Source: Pleionea sp. CnH1-48
GTDB lineage: Bacteria; Pseudomonadota; Gammaproteobacteria; Enterobacterales; Kangiellaceae
Length of the DNA: 64,000 nucleotides
Assembly (NCBI RefSeq): GCF_024124665.1
Contig: NZ_JAMXSB010000009.1
Coordinates: 1 to 64,000, forward strand
Direction: 5' to 3'
Position 1 is the first letter of the stretch. The number at the start of each line of letters is the position of its first letter. This document shows, piece after piece, positions 15,851 through 25,518 of this stretch. Both the position numbers and the translations under genes were made by a program. The notes beneath the pieces were generated by a model. It worked only from the letters and a program-made list of their open reading frames with translations, was not told the origin of the DNA and searched no databases.

Positions 15851-17038
15851 ATGATTATGAAGAAAGATGGATTGATTAAAAAACTAATTCCAATGGCCGT
15901 TGCAATGGGTTTTCTAGGCTCTGTGGCTGTTGTAGCGAATGATCGCCTCTATATCGAAGGTCAGGAACAACTGGATAATAAAGAATGGAAAGCGGCACAA
16001 CGTTCGTTTGCAAGGATCGTTGAAGAAGAAGGTAAGAAGAGCGACGCGGCATTATACTGGTTAGCTTATGCTCAATTTAAAAGCAAAGAATATCATCAGG
16101 CACTTGCTAGCATTAAGACACTCGCTAAACGTTATCCTGATAGTCGCTGGGTTGACGATGCTCAGGCTCTAAAAATTGAAATTAGAGACAAGCAAGGGAG
16201 TCATGCCGAAATCGATGATGAAGAAATGAAACTCTATGCAATCAATGCACTGATGAATTCGTCGTCGGATAAAGCGATAAAGATATTAGAGAGCATCTTG
16301 GATGGTGAGCATTCTGCTCAGGTAAAGAAACGAGCGATGTTTGTTCTAAGTCAGTCAGGTAGTGCTGGTGCATTCGAGAAAATAGCTGACTTAGCGTCCG
16401 GTAAAGGAGACCCATCGTTACAAGTTTATGCCATCGAAACGCTTAGTATTTCTGGCTCTAAGTCGGCATCTTCAATCTTATCTAATATCTATAAAAAAAC
16501 AGGTGATACGCAATTAAAGCTGAAGCTATTAAAAAGCTTTATGGTCATGAGTGACGCTGATTTATTATTTAATGCCGCTAAGAATGAACAAGACAAGGCA
16601 CTACAGACCAAAGCGATTCGACTTATTGGGGCGATGGGAAGAGCTGATATGCTTTGGTCTTTGTACTCAGATAGAGAGTATGAAGAAAATAAAGAGGATA
16701 TCATTCAAAGTTTAGCGGTTGGTGGTGGTGTTGAGCAACTTAATAAAGTTATCCAGAGCGAAAAGCAAGAAGAGTTAGTGCTTCATGCTGTAGAGAAAAT
16801 GGGAATAATGGGGGCGGACAAAACCCAGAAGTATCTAGAGGCAATCTATAAAAATAGCGACAGTATTAAAGTTAAAGAGCGAGTTATTAAAGCTCTCTTC
16901 ATCCAGTCTAATGCAAAAAGCCTGATCAATATTGCTAAGTCAGAAAGTGAGCCACAGCTAAAGCGAGAGGCCATCAAACGTCTTTCAATGATTAACTCTG
17001 ATGAAGTTCTTGAGTACTTCAGCGAAACTTTTCAGTAA
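15851..17038 (+). CDS. Exported TPR plus HEAT-repeat protein
   Basis: The 395-residue protein has an N-terminal signal or anchor (LIPMAVAMGFLGSVAVVA). Next is a TPR/YbgF-like segment (about 35-105: QRSFARIVEEEGKKSDAALY, YHQALASIKTLAKRYPDS), then repeated two-helix HEAT units from about 120 to the end (IKILESILDGEHSAQVKKRA, then FVLSQSGSAGAFEKIADLAS). Such solenoids are protein-binding scaffolds. It lies 70 bases after the anti-sigma gene and 11 bases before a second HEAT protein, so the four genes probably form one unit. No enzymatic motif is seen. Confidence 0.75.
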   Translation: MIMKKDGLIKKLIPMAVAMGFLGSVAVVANDRLYIEGQEQLDNKEWKAAQRSFARIVEEEGKKSDAALYWLAYAQFKSKEYHQALASIKTLAKRYPDSRWVDDAQALKIEIRDKQGSHAEIDDEEMKLYAINALMNSSSDKAIKILESILDGEHSAQVKKRAMFVLSQSGSAGAFEKIADLASGKGDPSLQVYAIETLSISGSKSASSILSNIYKKTGDTQLKLKLLKSFMVMSDADLLFNAAKNEQDKALQTKAIRLIGAMGRADMLWSLYSDREYEENKEDIIQSLAVGGGVEQLNKVIQSEKQEELVLHAVEKMGIMGADKTQKYLEAIYKNSDSIKVKERVIKALFIQSNAKSLINIAKSESEPQLKREAIKRLSMINSDEVLEYFSETFQ

Positions 17039-17049
17039 GGGGATAAATT

Positions 17050-18294
17050 ATGAATAGGAATAAAAAGCCAACTCGAACACTGACCTTAATTGGTTTGACC
17101 GTCTTAGCAACTGTCGTGGTTCGAGGTGCTACCGCAGAAGTATCTCGAGTAAGTTTGAATGGCACGGTTGCTGAAACTATAAAAGCCCAAGAAGTAAAAG
17201 ATAGCCAGTGGTTTGCGTATGATGTAGAAATGGAGCCCGGAAATGGCATGCCATGTTGTTATCAGCGCGATGGAGAAGCGAAATGTGAACTGGATAAAAA
17301 GGGTAAATATTATGGCGGGATTAACAAGGGTAAGCTGGGAGACTCAAAGAATCTAACTGTATACCTTAAAAAAGAGCGTGGTGGAATTGCTCGACTGCTT
17401 AGCGTTGGCGATGCATGTAAGGTAGAGAGCAACGGGATATCCGTGACCTATCTCGAGAAAGTTTCACAAAAAGAAAGCTTATTATTCCTTGATGATCTAA
17501 TGGTTAAGAGCGATCATGATGCTTCACCTAATAATGTTAAACATGCAGCGCTAGCCAGCATCGCATGGCACAAAGGAAAGAAAGCTCATCAACTGTTAGA
17601 AGAATATTCTAAAGGTAATGATACAAAGTATCGTAAGCAAGCCATTTTCTGGCTAGGACAAGCGCGAAACAAAGCAGGCTATCATTCTCTTAATGATATT
17701 TTGCAGGAGTCTAAGCGAACTCTTAGCGACAAAAAGAAAGCGATATTTGCTCTAAGCGAAAATAGCTATCCCAAGTCAGTTGATAAGCTTATCGCCTTAG
17801 CAAAAAAACACGAGAATAAAACCTTGCGCGCGGAAGCTCTCTTCTGGTTGGCAAATAAAAATGCTCCAAAAGCTTTATCAACTATTCAAACTGTTATTGC
17901 TAAAGAAAACTCCAAGTACGTGTTAGAGAAAGCTGTTTTTGCACTATCTCAAGTTGAATCTGATGACGCATGGAAACTGTTATTGGCGTATGCAAAACAG
18001 CACTCGAAAACAGTAGTAAGGGAAAAAGCTATCTTCTGGCTTTCGCAAAATAAAGAGAGAAATGCTTTGCCTGTATTAATGGAGATTGCAGAAGGGAAGG
18101 ATGCCAGGAAGGTCAGAGAGTCTGCCGTTTTTTCCATCTCTCAGTTAGATAAAGAGTATGCGACTAAAGGCTTGATTCAGTTAATTAAAAACGATAATCC
18201 TAAGTTTATAAAACAAAAAGCTATCTTTTGGCTAGGACAATCCGATGAGCCTGAAGCCTTAGATTATTTTGCCTCTGTACTCGCTAAGCATTGA
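17050..18294 (+). CDS. Exported HEAT-repeat protein
   Basis: The 414-residue protein has a signal peptide (TRTLTLIGLTVLATVVVRGA) and an N-terminal domain of about 110 residues with a cysteine pattern (MPCCYQRDGEAKC, then VGDACKVES) that could form disulfides in the periplasm. About eight HEAT units follow, with a recurring (R/K)(Q/E)KAIFWL(G/S)Q signature (for example at the end: FIKQKAIFWLGQSDEPEAL). An AAGGGG ribosome site precedes the ATG. It is the last gene of the sigma-factor operon. It is likely a periplasmic interaction scaffold; its partner is not known. Confidence 0.75.
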   Translation: MNRNKKPTRTLTLIGLTVLATVVVRGATAEVSRVSLNGTVAETIKAQEVKDSQWFAYDVEMEPGNGMPCCYQRDGEAKCELDKKGKYYGGINKGKLGDSKNLTVYLKKERGGIARLLSVGDACKVESNGISVTYLEKVSQKESLLFLDDLMVKSDHDASPNNVKHAALASIAWHKGKKAHQLLEEYSKGNDTKYRKQAIFWLGQARNKAGYHSLNDILQESKRTLSDKKKAIFALSENSYPKSVDKLIALAKKHENKTLRAEALFWLANKNAPKALSTIQTVIAKENSKYVLEKAVFALSQVESDDAWKLLLAYAKQHSKTVVREKAIFWLSQNKERNALPVLMEIAEGKDARKVRESAVFSISQLDKEYATKGLIQLIKNDNPKFIKQKAIFWLGQSDEPEALDYFASVLAKH

Positions 18295-18313
18295 AAGTAT
18301 AGTTAAAAATTTT

Positions 18314-18348
18314 AGCCTCCTACCTATAGTATAAAAGGAATGGAGGCT
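18314..18348 (+). terminator. Weak terminator-like hairpin after the sigma/HEAT operon
   Basis: AGCCTCC pairs with GGAGGCT across a 21-base loop; no T tract follows, so termination strength is doubtful. Confidence 0.35.
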
Positions 18349-18411
18349 GATTATCCTTCCTTGATAGAAAGTGTCATTCACTTTACTTTTAGTATCACCT
18401 TCGTTGTTTTG

Positions 18412-18441
18412 TTTACACCTGGATTATCGAGAGTGTTATAA
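18412..18441 (+). promoter_or_regulatory. Possible sigma-70 promoter of the amidohydrolase gene
   Basis: TTTACA and TTATAA are separated by 18 bases, about 54 bases upstream of the chosen ATG at 18495. Confidence 0.4.
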
Positions 18442-18494
18442 CCCCTTTGTTGAAAAAATATCTCTATAACAACACAACTATAAGGGGACTAACA

Positions 18495-19646
18495 ATGAAA
18501 AGAATAGCGGCGTCTGCTGCTGTTGCCGTAGCACTAATGGCAAGCTCAGATATCAATGCTCATACACCCATGGATGAGGCTCCTGATCTCAGCCAGTTCA
18601 CTAAGTGGGTAACAGACAACGAGCACCATGAGAGTTTCTATTTAGGACAAGAGCTCGACATTCTCGATATGCATTTGCACCCTGGGAGCTATGATAAACT
18701 TGGGCCTAAAGGCAAAGAGTTTGTTAAATGTGTATTTCCTATTGACCTTCCTGATGCCATAAAAATTCCTTTATTAAGACTTTTTTCTTCATTCCAACTT
18801 AATCCTTATGGCGCTTTTATTGGTATAAAAAACGAGTGTCGTCGGGCTGCGGCAAATAACTGTATTCTATTTGCAACTTATGCACCAGAAACATGGGGCA
18901 TCGAGCCAAATGAAGATCTGTTAGGGTACCTAGATGATCAGCGTAATAGTTTTGAAGACAAGCCCTATTTTTATGGCTTAGCAAGTTTGAGCGTCGAAAA
19001 TTGGGATACAGAAAAAGCAGCAAGCCTTGAGAACTTGAAGAATGCTTTATCTCACCCTTATGTTGTTGGCATAAAGCTCGCATTTGCGCATACTCTGACA
19101 CCTTTTGATGATCCTAAATACTTTGATGTCTATGAAGTGGCAAAAGAGTACGACAAGCCTGTTTATCACCATGTTGGCACAAGCCCTTTACGTAAAGTAT
19201 CTGAGTTTGATGAAGATGAGTTGGATTTTGTTATGAGAACCTTTGACCCCGTCTATCTGGAAAACGCCATTAAACAATATCCAGATGTTAAGTTTGTTTT
19301 AGGGCATGCTGGTAATGATGCTAATCATGAAGGCTATACCAAAATAGAAGAAGTTTTTCACCTGGCGGAGAAGTACGATAATGCATACATTGAGATTTCT
19401 GCATTGGGTTCTCAACGTCACGACCCTAATGGTGAGCTCATGGACAGTGTGTTAAGTCGAGCAAAAAGCGCTGGCATTGTTCACAAAATTATTTATGGAT
19501 CGGATGGTCCTGGTAGCCCCGGCAATACTAAGTCGTACAAAGACCTAGTGATTGAAAGCATGCAGCGTGTGGATTATACCTTTGAAGAAGCTCAGCTAGT
19601 TATGGCTGGCAACGCTAGAGACATCTTTAAAATTCCAAGAAATTAA
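18495..19646 (+). CDS. Secreted amidohydrolase-family (amidohydrolase 2-like) enzyme
   Basis: The frame is open from 18447, but the ATG at 18495 has an AAGGGG ribosome site and begins a clean signal peptide (MKRIAASAAVAVALMASSDI). The mature protein has TIM-barrel metallohydrolase landmarks: LDMHLHPG with the HxH metal ligands at about 60 and 62, VYHHVGTS, LGHAGND and YGSDGPGSP, which places the last-strand Asp. This matches the PF04909 type. Those enzymes include decarboxylases and hydrolases; an exported member of this type is less common and the substrate is unknown. It is a single gene with its own terminator. Confidence 0.8.
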   Translation: MKRIAASAAVAVALMASSDINAHTPMDEAPDLSQFTKWVTDNEHHESFYLGQELDILDMHLHPGSYDKLGPKGKEFVKCVFPIDLPDAIKIPLLRLFSSFQLNPYGAFIGIKNECRRAAANNCILFATYAPETWGIEPNEDLLGYLDDQRNSFEDKPYFYGLASLSVENWDTEKAASLENLKNALSHPYVVGIKLAFAHTLTPFDDPKYFDVYEVAKEYDKPVYHHVGTSPLRKVSEFDEDELDFVMRTFDPVYLENAIKQYPDVKFVLGHAGNDANHEGYTKIEEVFHLAEKYDNAYIEISALGSQRHDPNGELMDSVLSRAKSAGIVHKIIYGSDGPGSPGNTKSYKDLVIESMQRVDYTFEEAQLVMAGNARDIFKIPRN

Positions 19647-19688
19647 TATGCATTCCTTGTTGCAATATTAATTATGAGTGTAAAAAAG

Positions 19689-19715
19689 GCCCCGATTATT
19701 AAGTCGGGGCTTTTT
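19689..19715. terminator. Bidirectional terminator between convergent genes
   Basis: GCCCCGA pairs with TCGGGGC; T5 follows on the plus strand and A6 precedes it, giving a T tract on the minus strand too. Confidence 0.85.
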
Positions 19716-19729
19716 GTATGACTTAGAAT

Positions 19730-20209
19730 TTAAAATGGAAATAAGCTATCTGCTTTGTCATCCACATCTTTTTGTTCTTTGTTATCTCCGTACTGATCCC
19801 ATAAGGTCATTCTACAGTTTGGTCCTACTGTCACCAGAGCATGCTCGTGTTGTTTAAATACATCGCCGTCGTTAAAGGTAACCGTTTCTACATAACGCAA
19901 GCTAACCTGGTCGTCGCCGACTGGCTCGATGTGATCAAACTCCAGTTTGAAGTCGATGAAGAAGAAAGCGCCTAACCAGAAGAAGTAGCCTGGCTTATCA
20001 GTGTTGGTATCGATGCCATTGTGAAGTTTGGCAAACTTTGAGTCATAACCTGATGCCGCACAAAAAGCATTCTCGTTCTCGATACAAGTCATGATTCTTA
20101 AAACAGCTTCAACAGGATCTTCACAAGAACGAGCAGCTGTTGAGTTGGCCATGCTCAAGCTACTGACTGTTAAGAGCAGTGAGCTTAGCAAAAGTTTTGA
20201 TGTTTTCAT
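19730..20209 (-). CDS. Exported NTF2-like protein, function unknown
   Basis: The 159-residue protein has a signal peptide (LLLSSLLLTVSSLSMA) after a clear AGGAG ribosome site. The mature part starts with ARSCEDPVEAVLRIMTCIE and ends with strands (VSLRYVETVTFNDGD, HEHALVTVGPNCRM) in the order seen in SnoaL/NTF2-like folds. Three or four cysteines may form disulfides. No active-site set is recognisable, so the fold is a guess. It faces the amidohydrolase gene across a shared terminator. Confidence 0.6.
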   Translation of the reverse strand: MKTSKLLLSSLLLTVSSLSMANSTAARSCEDPVEAVLRIMTCIENENAFCAASGYDSKFAKLHNGIDTNTDKPGYFFWLGAFFFIDFKLEFDHIEPVGDDQVSLRYVETVTFNDGDVFKQHEHALVTVGPNCRMTLWDQYGDNKEQKDVDDKADSLFPF

Positions 20210-20328
20210 TATTTTTCTCCTATGTATTGTTGTCGTTATTGGTGTTCCCCGAGCAGGTACTTTCCTATCTTTTGTAAAAATCGGTTATAAAAAAATACCA
20301 TCCATGGTAATAAGTTCCCCCTGGACCC

Positions 20329-22458
20329 TTAGTTTGCCTCCCCACTAATAGAAACGCCGGAGTAGCTACTGTAAGCTTTTATACTAAAGTACCAAAGACC
20401 CGACTCCGGGTTAGATATGGTACATGTCTCGTTGTTTCCATTTTTGTAGGGGCGACATTGATAACTTGAGTTTGTAGGTTGTTCTCCTCTGCGCACGTAC
20501 AAGTCTGCATCGCCTGTGCCATTCGAAATTTTTCCGACGAGTTTGGTCATGCCTTCTGGAACGAGTAAAGAATAGTGCTTCCAGCTTCCGGTACTATCTG
20601 ACACGTTGTTTTCTTCAAAACTGACTCCTGAGCTGCCTGATGTATAGTCCGCTAGTAAGCTAACACCGGAGAATGCACGATAGGCTTTTAACAAGACATA
20701 GTAGCGACCCACACGGGGCGAGTTGATGCGGCAGGTTTCTCGGTTACCGCCCAGGTAGGGGCGACAGTCGTAGCGGTCTTCGTTGGGGTGTTCGCCAAAC
20801 TGAACATATAAATCGGCATCCCCGTCACCGTCATAAGTATTAATTGTTAAGGTTTGAGCTTCGTCAGGAACATCAAAATAAAAGAGCAATTCTTTATCTA
20901 TTGATGCATTCAGGTTTTCTGTCGCTACTCCTTTTTGAAGTGCCCCATTATTATTGTTTGTGATCGAAATGATTTGGCTATTAGAATTTTTGTTGCCATC
21001 GTTGTCAGTAACTTCAAGATTCACAGAATAGTTGCCAGCACTAGCATAAACATGTGTCGGGCTTTTTTGATTGCTACTTTGGCCATCACCAAAATGCCAC
21101 TGGTGATAAGTAATTTGGCCGTTGCTGTCGGCACTCGTATCGGTGAAGTTGACTTCGAGAGCATTGGCAGTGACATCAAAGTTGGCGACAGGTTGGCCCG
21201 AAGGTGTTCCATTGTCACCTACCGGGATTTGGTGATTAAAAAACGTTGTCACCTTGGGCCAAATTTTGTTAATAAGAACTCCCTGGTTTGGGCAGCCGCC
21301 AAAATGATGAAGTGCTAAAACATTATGACTACTGACCGCTAGAACCGGGGAGCCAGAACTTCCTCCTGTGGTATCGCACATATAACCCATGTCAGTATTA
21401 GGAGCAGAGCCATCGGCCAAAGTGACATCCACTCGGCACAAACCATCACTATTTTCATCGCTTTCGATAGCCAGTTGTTTGGGATCGCCGCTTCCATGTT
21501 GTGGAATATAAATGCGTTCTTGCTCGATTGGGTTACGAACATCTAAACCAAAGTGACCGAAAGATTGGATTGTCTCGAAATTTTTAACCGTAAACAGCGT
21601 GTAGTCGAGGTCACTGTTGGTAGATAGCAGTTCATCACCCGTAACAATAACGGGAGTAGAACTTGAGCCACTGCTGCATTCTGTATTTTGATAGTTGAAC
21701 CAGACTTCTAGGTTTTTAACACCCGATGCACCAGAAACACAGTGATTATTGGTGAATAGTCGATTGTTTTCACCGACGCGCCAGGCCGTACACAAACCAG
21801 AGCCGTTAATAAGAAGTCGTGCGACAGGACGAGTACGTTCATATTCTGTTGGATGAGAATCAGCCCAGCATTGTACATCCACTCGTTCATTGATTCCGCA
21901 GGTAGACATAGGTGCGATGTCTGAACTTTCCAGGTAAGACTGGTTGTAAGCAAGGTCAGCTTTATTCAGTCCCCCCATAAAGGAGTCGATTTCTATATGA
22001 TATGGCTGCTGTGATGATTCAGGACCAAACCATTCTACAACCGCTGTGTCTCCGATAATGGATAAGGCAGAAAAGGAACGAATCCCATCGTCCCCGGGTT
22101 GCAATGTATAAAGTGATGATGCTTGTCCTCCATATCGATGTATTTGAGAACCGCTTTTATTTCTTACTTCAACATAGCTTCCCGCTGGAATATCGAAATT
22201 ACTAAAGTGCAGTTTAATAAAGCTCGCGTCTGATTTTTGTATAGTTATTTTTTTTGCGTTAAGAGTTCTATAATTGTGTGCTGTTTTTAATAATGATTTA
22301 TTAGTAATGAGAGCTTTGAATAAATTGGGCTTTGCTGCTTGTACAACCGACTGAGTACGTAAAGCTTTTTCGGTAACCTCTTGTTTTTGAGCATAAACAC
22401 TTGGCGCTATGATTATGCCAGTGGCTGCTATTACCGAAAGATATTTCATTGTAACCAT
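20329..22458 (-). CDS. Secreted trypsin-like serine protease with PKD and two PPC domains
   Basis: The 709-residue protein has a signal peptide (YLSVIAATGIIIAPSVYA) and a pro-region, then an S1-type catalytic domain: FTNNHC with His at about 239, SDLDYTLF with Asp at about 285, and TTGGSSGSPVL with Ser at about 368. This resembles lysyl-endopeptidase-like enzymes. A PKD domain (DTSADSNGQITYHQWHFGDG) and two PPC domains (DGDADLYVQFGEHP; GTGDADLYVRRGEQP) follow and usually help secretion or attachment to substrates. The first ATG has an AGAGG ribosome site. Extracellular protein breakdown is the likely role. The neighbour upstream (22789) shares PKD and PPC modules. Confidence 0.9.
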   Translation of the reverse strand: MVTMKYLSVIAATGIIIAPSVYAQKQEVTEKALRTQSVVQAAKPNLFKALITNKSLLKTAHNYRTLNAKKITIQKSDASFIKLHFSNFDIPAGSYVEVRNKSGSQIHRYGGQASSLYTLQPGDDGIRSFSALSIIGDTAVVEWFGPESSQQPYHIEIDSFMGGLNKADLAYNQSYLESSDIAPMSTCGINERVDVQCWADSHPTEYERTRPVARLLINGSGLCTAWRVGENNRLFTNNHCVSGASGVKNLEVWFNYQNTECSSGSSSTPVIVTGDELLSTNSDLDYTLFTVKNFETIQSFGHFGLDVRNPIEQERIYIPQHGSGDPKQLAIESDENSDGLCRVDVTLADGSAPNTDMGYMCDTTGGSSGSPVLAVSSHNVLALHHFGGCPNQGVLINKIWPKVTTFFNHQIPVGDNGTPSGQPVANFDVTANALEVNFTDTSADSNGQITYHQWHFGDGQSSNQKSPTHVYASAGNYSVNLEVTDNDGNKNSNSQIISITNNNNGALQKGVATENLNASIDKELLFYFDVPDEAQTLTINTYDGDGDADLYVQFGEHPNEDRYDCRPYLGGNRETCRINSPRVGRYYVLLKAYRAFSGVSLLADYTSGSSGVSFEENNVSDSTGSWKHYSLLVPEGMTKLVGKISNGTGDADLYVRRGEQPTNSSYQCRPYKNGNNETCTISNPESGLWYFSIKAYSSYSGVSISGEAN

Positions 22459-22761
22459 GATTTGCCTCTTTTTTATTGTTTGTTTTAAGACAGCTTTATC
22501 ATTGGTTGCTGAGCTTGTCGCTTACCTTATCTTCTTAGAGATGCCATAGTTTCTAATCAATAGAAACAAATCGACTCGTAAGCCTGAGCGCAAAACCATG
22601 GTCGCTAATTTAGCAAGAATTTCGTATTAAGCTTTGATATAAGATCTCATATCATTGTCACGGAGTCTTAACCTGAGTGAGTTAGTTGATTTTGCCTCTT
22701 GGTATAAGCTTTTTATTTTTAGATAAGGGTGTTTGAGGTATTACACTTGCGCAGAGTAAGA

Positions 22762-22781
22762 AGGGCGGATAACTCCGCCCT
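22762..22781 (-). terminator. Hairpin downstream of the secreted hydrolase gene
   Basis: AGGGCGGA pairs perfectly with TCCGCCCT around TAAC, directly after the stop of the minus-strand gene; on that strand TTCTTACT follows. Confidence 0.6.
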
Positions 22782-22788
22782 GTGTTGC

Positions 22789-25026
22789 TTAATTTACAGT
22801 ATGAGTGGCTGATAGATTAACGCCAGAGAAGGTTCTGTAAGCTCTTACCATTACATACCAGTTTCCTGATTGAGGGCTGGATATGTTTACTGGCTCGTAG
22901 TTGCCATTACGATAAGGACGATGGTCATACTCTGAAGTTGTTGGGGCTGCACCATAACGAATATAAATGTCTGCATCGCCACTGCCACCTTCAATGAGGA
23001 ATCTAAGTTCGGCAGTATCCGCAGGAACGTTCTTAAGAACATAGTGAAGTTCTTCGCCTGTGGATGCCGATAAGTCAGTGACCGTGTTGCCATTGATCAG
23101 CTCTGTTGGGCCATTGTCATCTGTCGAGACTTCAATACTCTGTGTAACGCTATTGGTTGCTCCGTCATCATCGGTAACCGCGAGAGTGACATTGTAGCTG
23201 CCAGCTTGAGCATAGCTGTGTGTGGGATTGGCATCGGTTGATTGAGTGCCGTCTCCAAATGTCCACAAACGTGATGCAATTGAACCATCAACATCACTAC
23301 TGGTATCTGTGAAGGATGCAGATAACCCGCTGGTGTTCACATTAAAGCTCGCTGTTGGAGCTTGGTTATCTGATGTTAAGTAAGAGGCTGTTAACGTGAC
23401 ACCCGAATAAGCTCGATAGGCTCGAACCATTAAGTGCCATACTCCGCCTTGCGGTGAAGGAATATCAACAGTTTCGTTGTTGCCATTTTTGTAAGGACGA
23501 TAATCATATTGACTGGTCGTTGGAACAGCACCATAACGAACGTAAATATCGGCGTCACCGGAACCTCCACTGATAGCAAAGCGCAAGTCACGTGCATTAG
23601 CAGGAACATTCATTTTGAAGTAAAGCGCATCGTTTCTTGCTGCCGACAGATCGCTGATACTTGCACCGTTTTCTAAACCGTCATCACCATCGATAACAGA
23701 AACAGTTTGTGTGTTGCTATCTGTGAGTCCATCATTGTCAGTAACTTCCAAGGTTACATCATAGCTGCCTGCCGCATTAAACGTATGCGAAGGATTCGCC
23801 TGATTTGAAGTTGAGCCATCACCGAACGACCAACTCCATGAGGCAATGCTGCCATCGCTGTCGCTGCTGGTATCGCTAAAATCTACGGTGAGGTTATTTT
23901 TTACATAAGTGAAGCTGGCAGAAGGTGCTGCAGAGTCTTCTACAACGGTCACGTTTTTGCTGGCATTACCAGTTTGGCCGTCGTCATCTGTGACGGTAAG
24001 CGTAACAGTGTAAGTGCCTGCTGCATTGTATTGATGAGATGGACTCTCTTGTGTAGAGCTTGAACCATCACCAAACTGCCAGTTGTAAGAAACGATATTT
24101 CCATCGTCGCTGCTGCTGTTAGTAAATTGCACGGATAGCTCTGAGGCAGAGAATGAAAAGTCTGCCGTAGGTGGTTGAGTGGTGAGTTCTTTGATCAGAA
24201 TGCCGTCATTGTCATCTAGCAGTTGCTGAATTTTGCTGCCGCCAGGGTAGTAGTCTGCCGAGACAGTTCCACTCAACATATCTTTTGCCCAATGTAAGGC
24301 AAAATCTTGCAGATAGTTAATGTTGTGAGTTTTTGGCGTTCCGCATAACCAGGTAATGATGCCACCTGTCGAGCTGCCTTCTACATCGGTATGCTTGGAA
24401 TCATTGGTTAGCTTAATACCAACGAATGCATCAGTAAGGGCGCGCAGCGGTTGTAGGGCATTATTGCTTGAGTTACATGAACTCGAGTTTGCCAGAATAG
24501 ACAATACTGGATTGCCATTATTCAGCATGGATTGTAAGGGTGTTTGCATACCATCGTTGGCATCAACAGGATCAAACAAGATGGCGCCTTGAAGTGGTGC
24601 GTAACCTCGCTGTACTAGCTGCCCTCCCATGTGGCTAACAAATAGAGCACCAGCAGAATGACCGGCTACTATCATTTTTGCTGGTAGTGGAATGTTATTT
24701 GGAGGCGTTGGTGGATTGTCGACTAAAGCATCGGCGACACTTTTGGCCAGATTCGCGTTGCCTCCTGTTACGCTGCTGTTAATGGTTAGCACCATCAGAC
24801 CGTTGTCCATCAAGTGCGTGGCTAAATCATCCAAATTACTTTTGTTACGTTGAAAACCATGTTGCAAAAGTATCCAGCCGTTGGGTGCATTATCAGGCAA
24901 ATACCAGGTCGCCTGGCGGTTACCTGCTAAATCAATTGACTCGTTAACTTTTTCTCCGGCAAACAAAGGTCCTATCAAACAAAGTTGTATACACAAGAGC
25001 TTTAAGTAGTGTGTTGCATTTCTCAT
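22789..25026 (-). CDS. Secreted alpha/beta hydrolase with three PKD and two PPC domains
   Basis: The frame opens at 25041, but the second Met (25026) has a GGAGA ribosome site and starts a signal peptide (YLKLLCIQLCLIGPLFAG). The catalytic domain has WILLQHGFQRNKSN (oxyanion His-Gly) and the nucleophile motif VAGHSAGALF near residue 138. It resembles polyester/lipid hydrolases, substrate unknown. Downstream are two PKD domains (SSDDGNIVSYNWQFGDGSS; SSDSDGSIASWSWSFGDGS), a PPC (SGDADIYVRYGAVP), a third PKD, and a second PPC (SGDADIYIRYGAAP). Modules are repeated PKD-PKD-PPC-PKD-PPC. It is divergent from the hybrid sensor at 25519, a candidate regulator. Confidence 0.85.
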   Translation of the reverse strand: MRNATHYLKLLCIQLCLIGPLFAGEKVNESIDLAGNRQATWYLPDNAPNGWILLQHGFQRNKSNLDDLATHLMDNGLMVLTINSSVTGGNANLAKSVADALVDNPPTPPNNIPLPAKMIVAGHSAGALFVSHMGGQLVQRGYAPLQGAILFDPVDANDGMQTPLQSMLNNGNPVLSILANSSSCNSSNNALQPLRALTDAFVGIKLTNDSKHTDVEGSSTGGIITWLCGTPKTHNINYLQDFALHWAKDMLSGTVSADYYPGGSKIQQLLDDNDGILIKELTTQPPTADFSFSASELSVQFTNSSSDDGNIVSYNWQFGDGSSSTQESPSHQYNAAGTYTVTLTVTDDDGQTGNASKNVTVVEDSAAPSASFTYVKNNLTVDFSDTSSDSDGSIASWSWSFGDGSTSNQANPSHTFNAAGSYDVTLEVTDNDGLTDSNTQTVSVIDGDDGLENGASISDLSAARNDALYFKMNVPANARDLRFAISGGSGDADIYVRYGAVPTTSQYDYRPYKNGNNETVDIPSPQGGVWHLMVRAYRAYSGVTLTASYLTSDNQAPTASFNVNTSGLSASFTDTSSDVDGSIASRLWTFGDGTQSTDANPTHSYAQAGSYNVTLAVTDDDGATNSVTQSIEVSTDDNGPTELINGNTVTDLSASTGEELHYVLKNVPADTAELRFLIEGGSGDADIYIRYGAAPTTSEYDHRPYRNGNYEPVNISSPQSGNWYVMVRAYRTFSGVNLSATHTVN

Positions 25027-25041
25027 TGACTCTGTCTCCAT

Positions 25042-25371
25042 ATTATTATCATTTGAATTCTCACATTCACAGAAATTTTATGAGGTTTATTCTTAAACAC
25101 TGTCGAATGCGGAGCCTGAAATTTACTGAATTGTGAATCACGATGTTTGCCTTAAAGTCGCACTTGATTGTCAATGAGTGTCAATTGGTCTACTGAGCAA
25201 AGCGCTAAAGTTCTTCCTGAAGTAAGCTGAATATGCGCTGTTTATGCGCTAATTAGAGTTTGAGATGCAGCTGTAAAGTGCACAAAAAATGAGTGGTATT
25301 TTCAATATATACTTTGAGACGATTAAACAAAGTAACTCTCTAATCAATGTGGTTTTTAAAAAAGGCAGCGC
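25042..25371. other. Divergent promoter region
   Basis: About 330 bases between the minus-strand hydrolase and the plus-strand hybrid sensor. It must contain both promoters. I saw no clear operator or consensus promoter; TTGATTGTCAATGAGTGTCAA around 25168 is the only partial repeat noticed. Confidence 0.4.
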
Positions 25372-25518
25372 TTGCGGTTAAAAATATCTCAAGAAATAAA
25401 AACAAAAAAAATATGGGATAAAGCTATCTCAAAAATGACAACTAAGGGAGTATTTACATTGACCTGTATAGTCACTTTAGAGCAGACTGGCAATGAGATG
25501 TTTGAGTCAGAGTTGAAA

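Noticed and set aside
25372-25518. TTG start for the hybrid sensor
   Set aside because: No ribosome site, and the extension is Lys-rich and precedes what looks like the true signal sequence.
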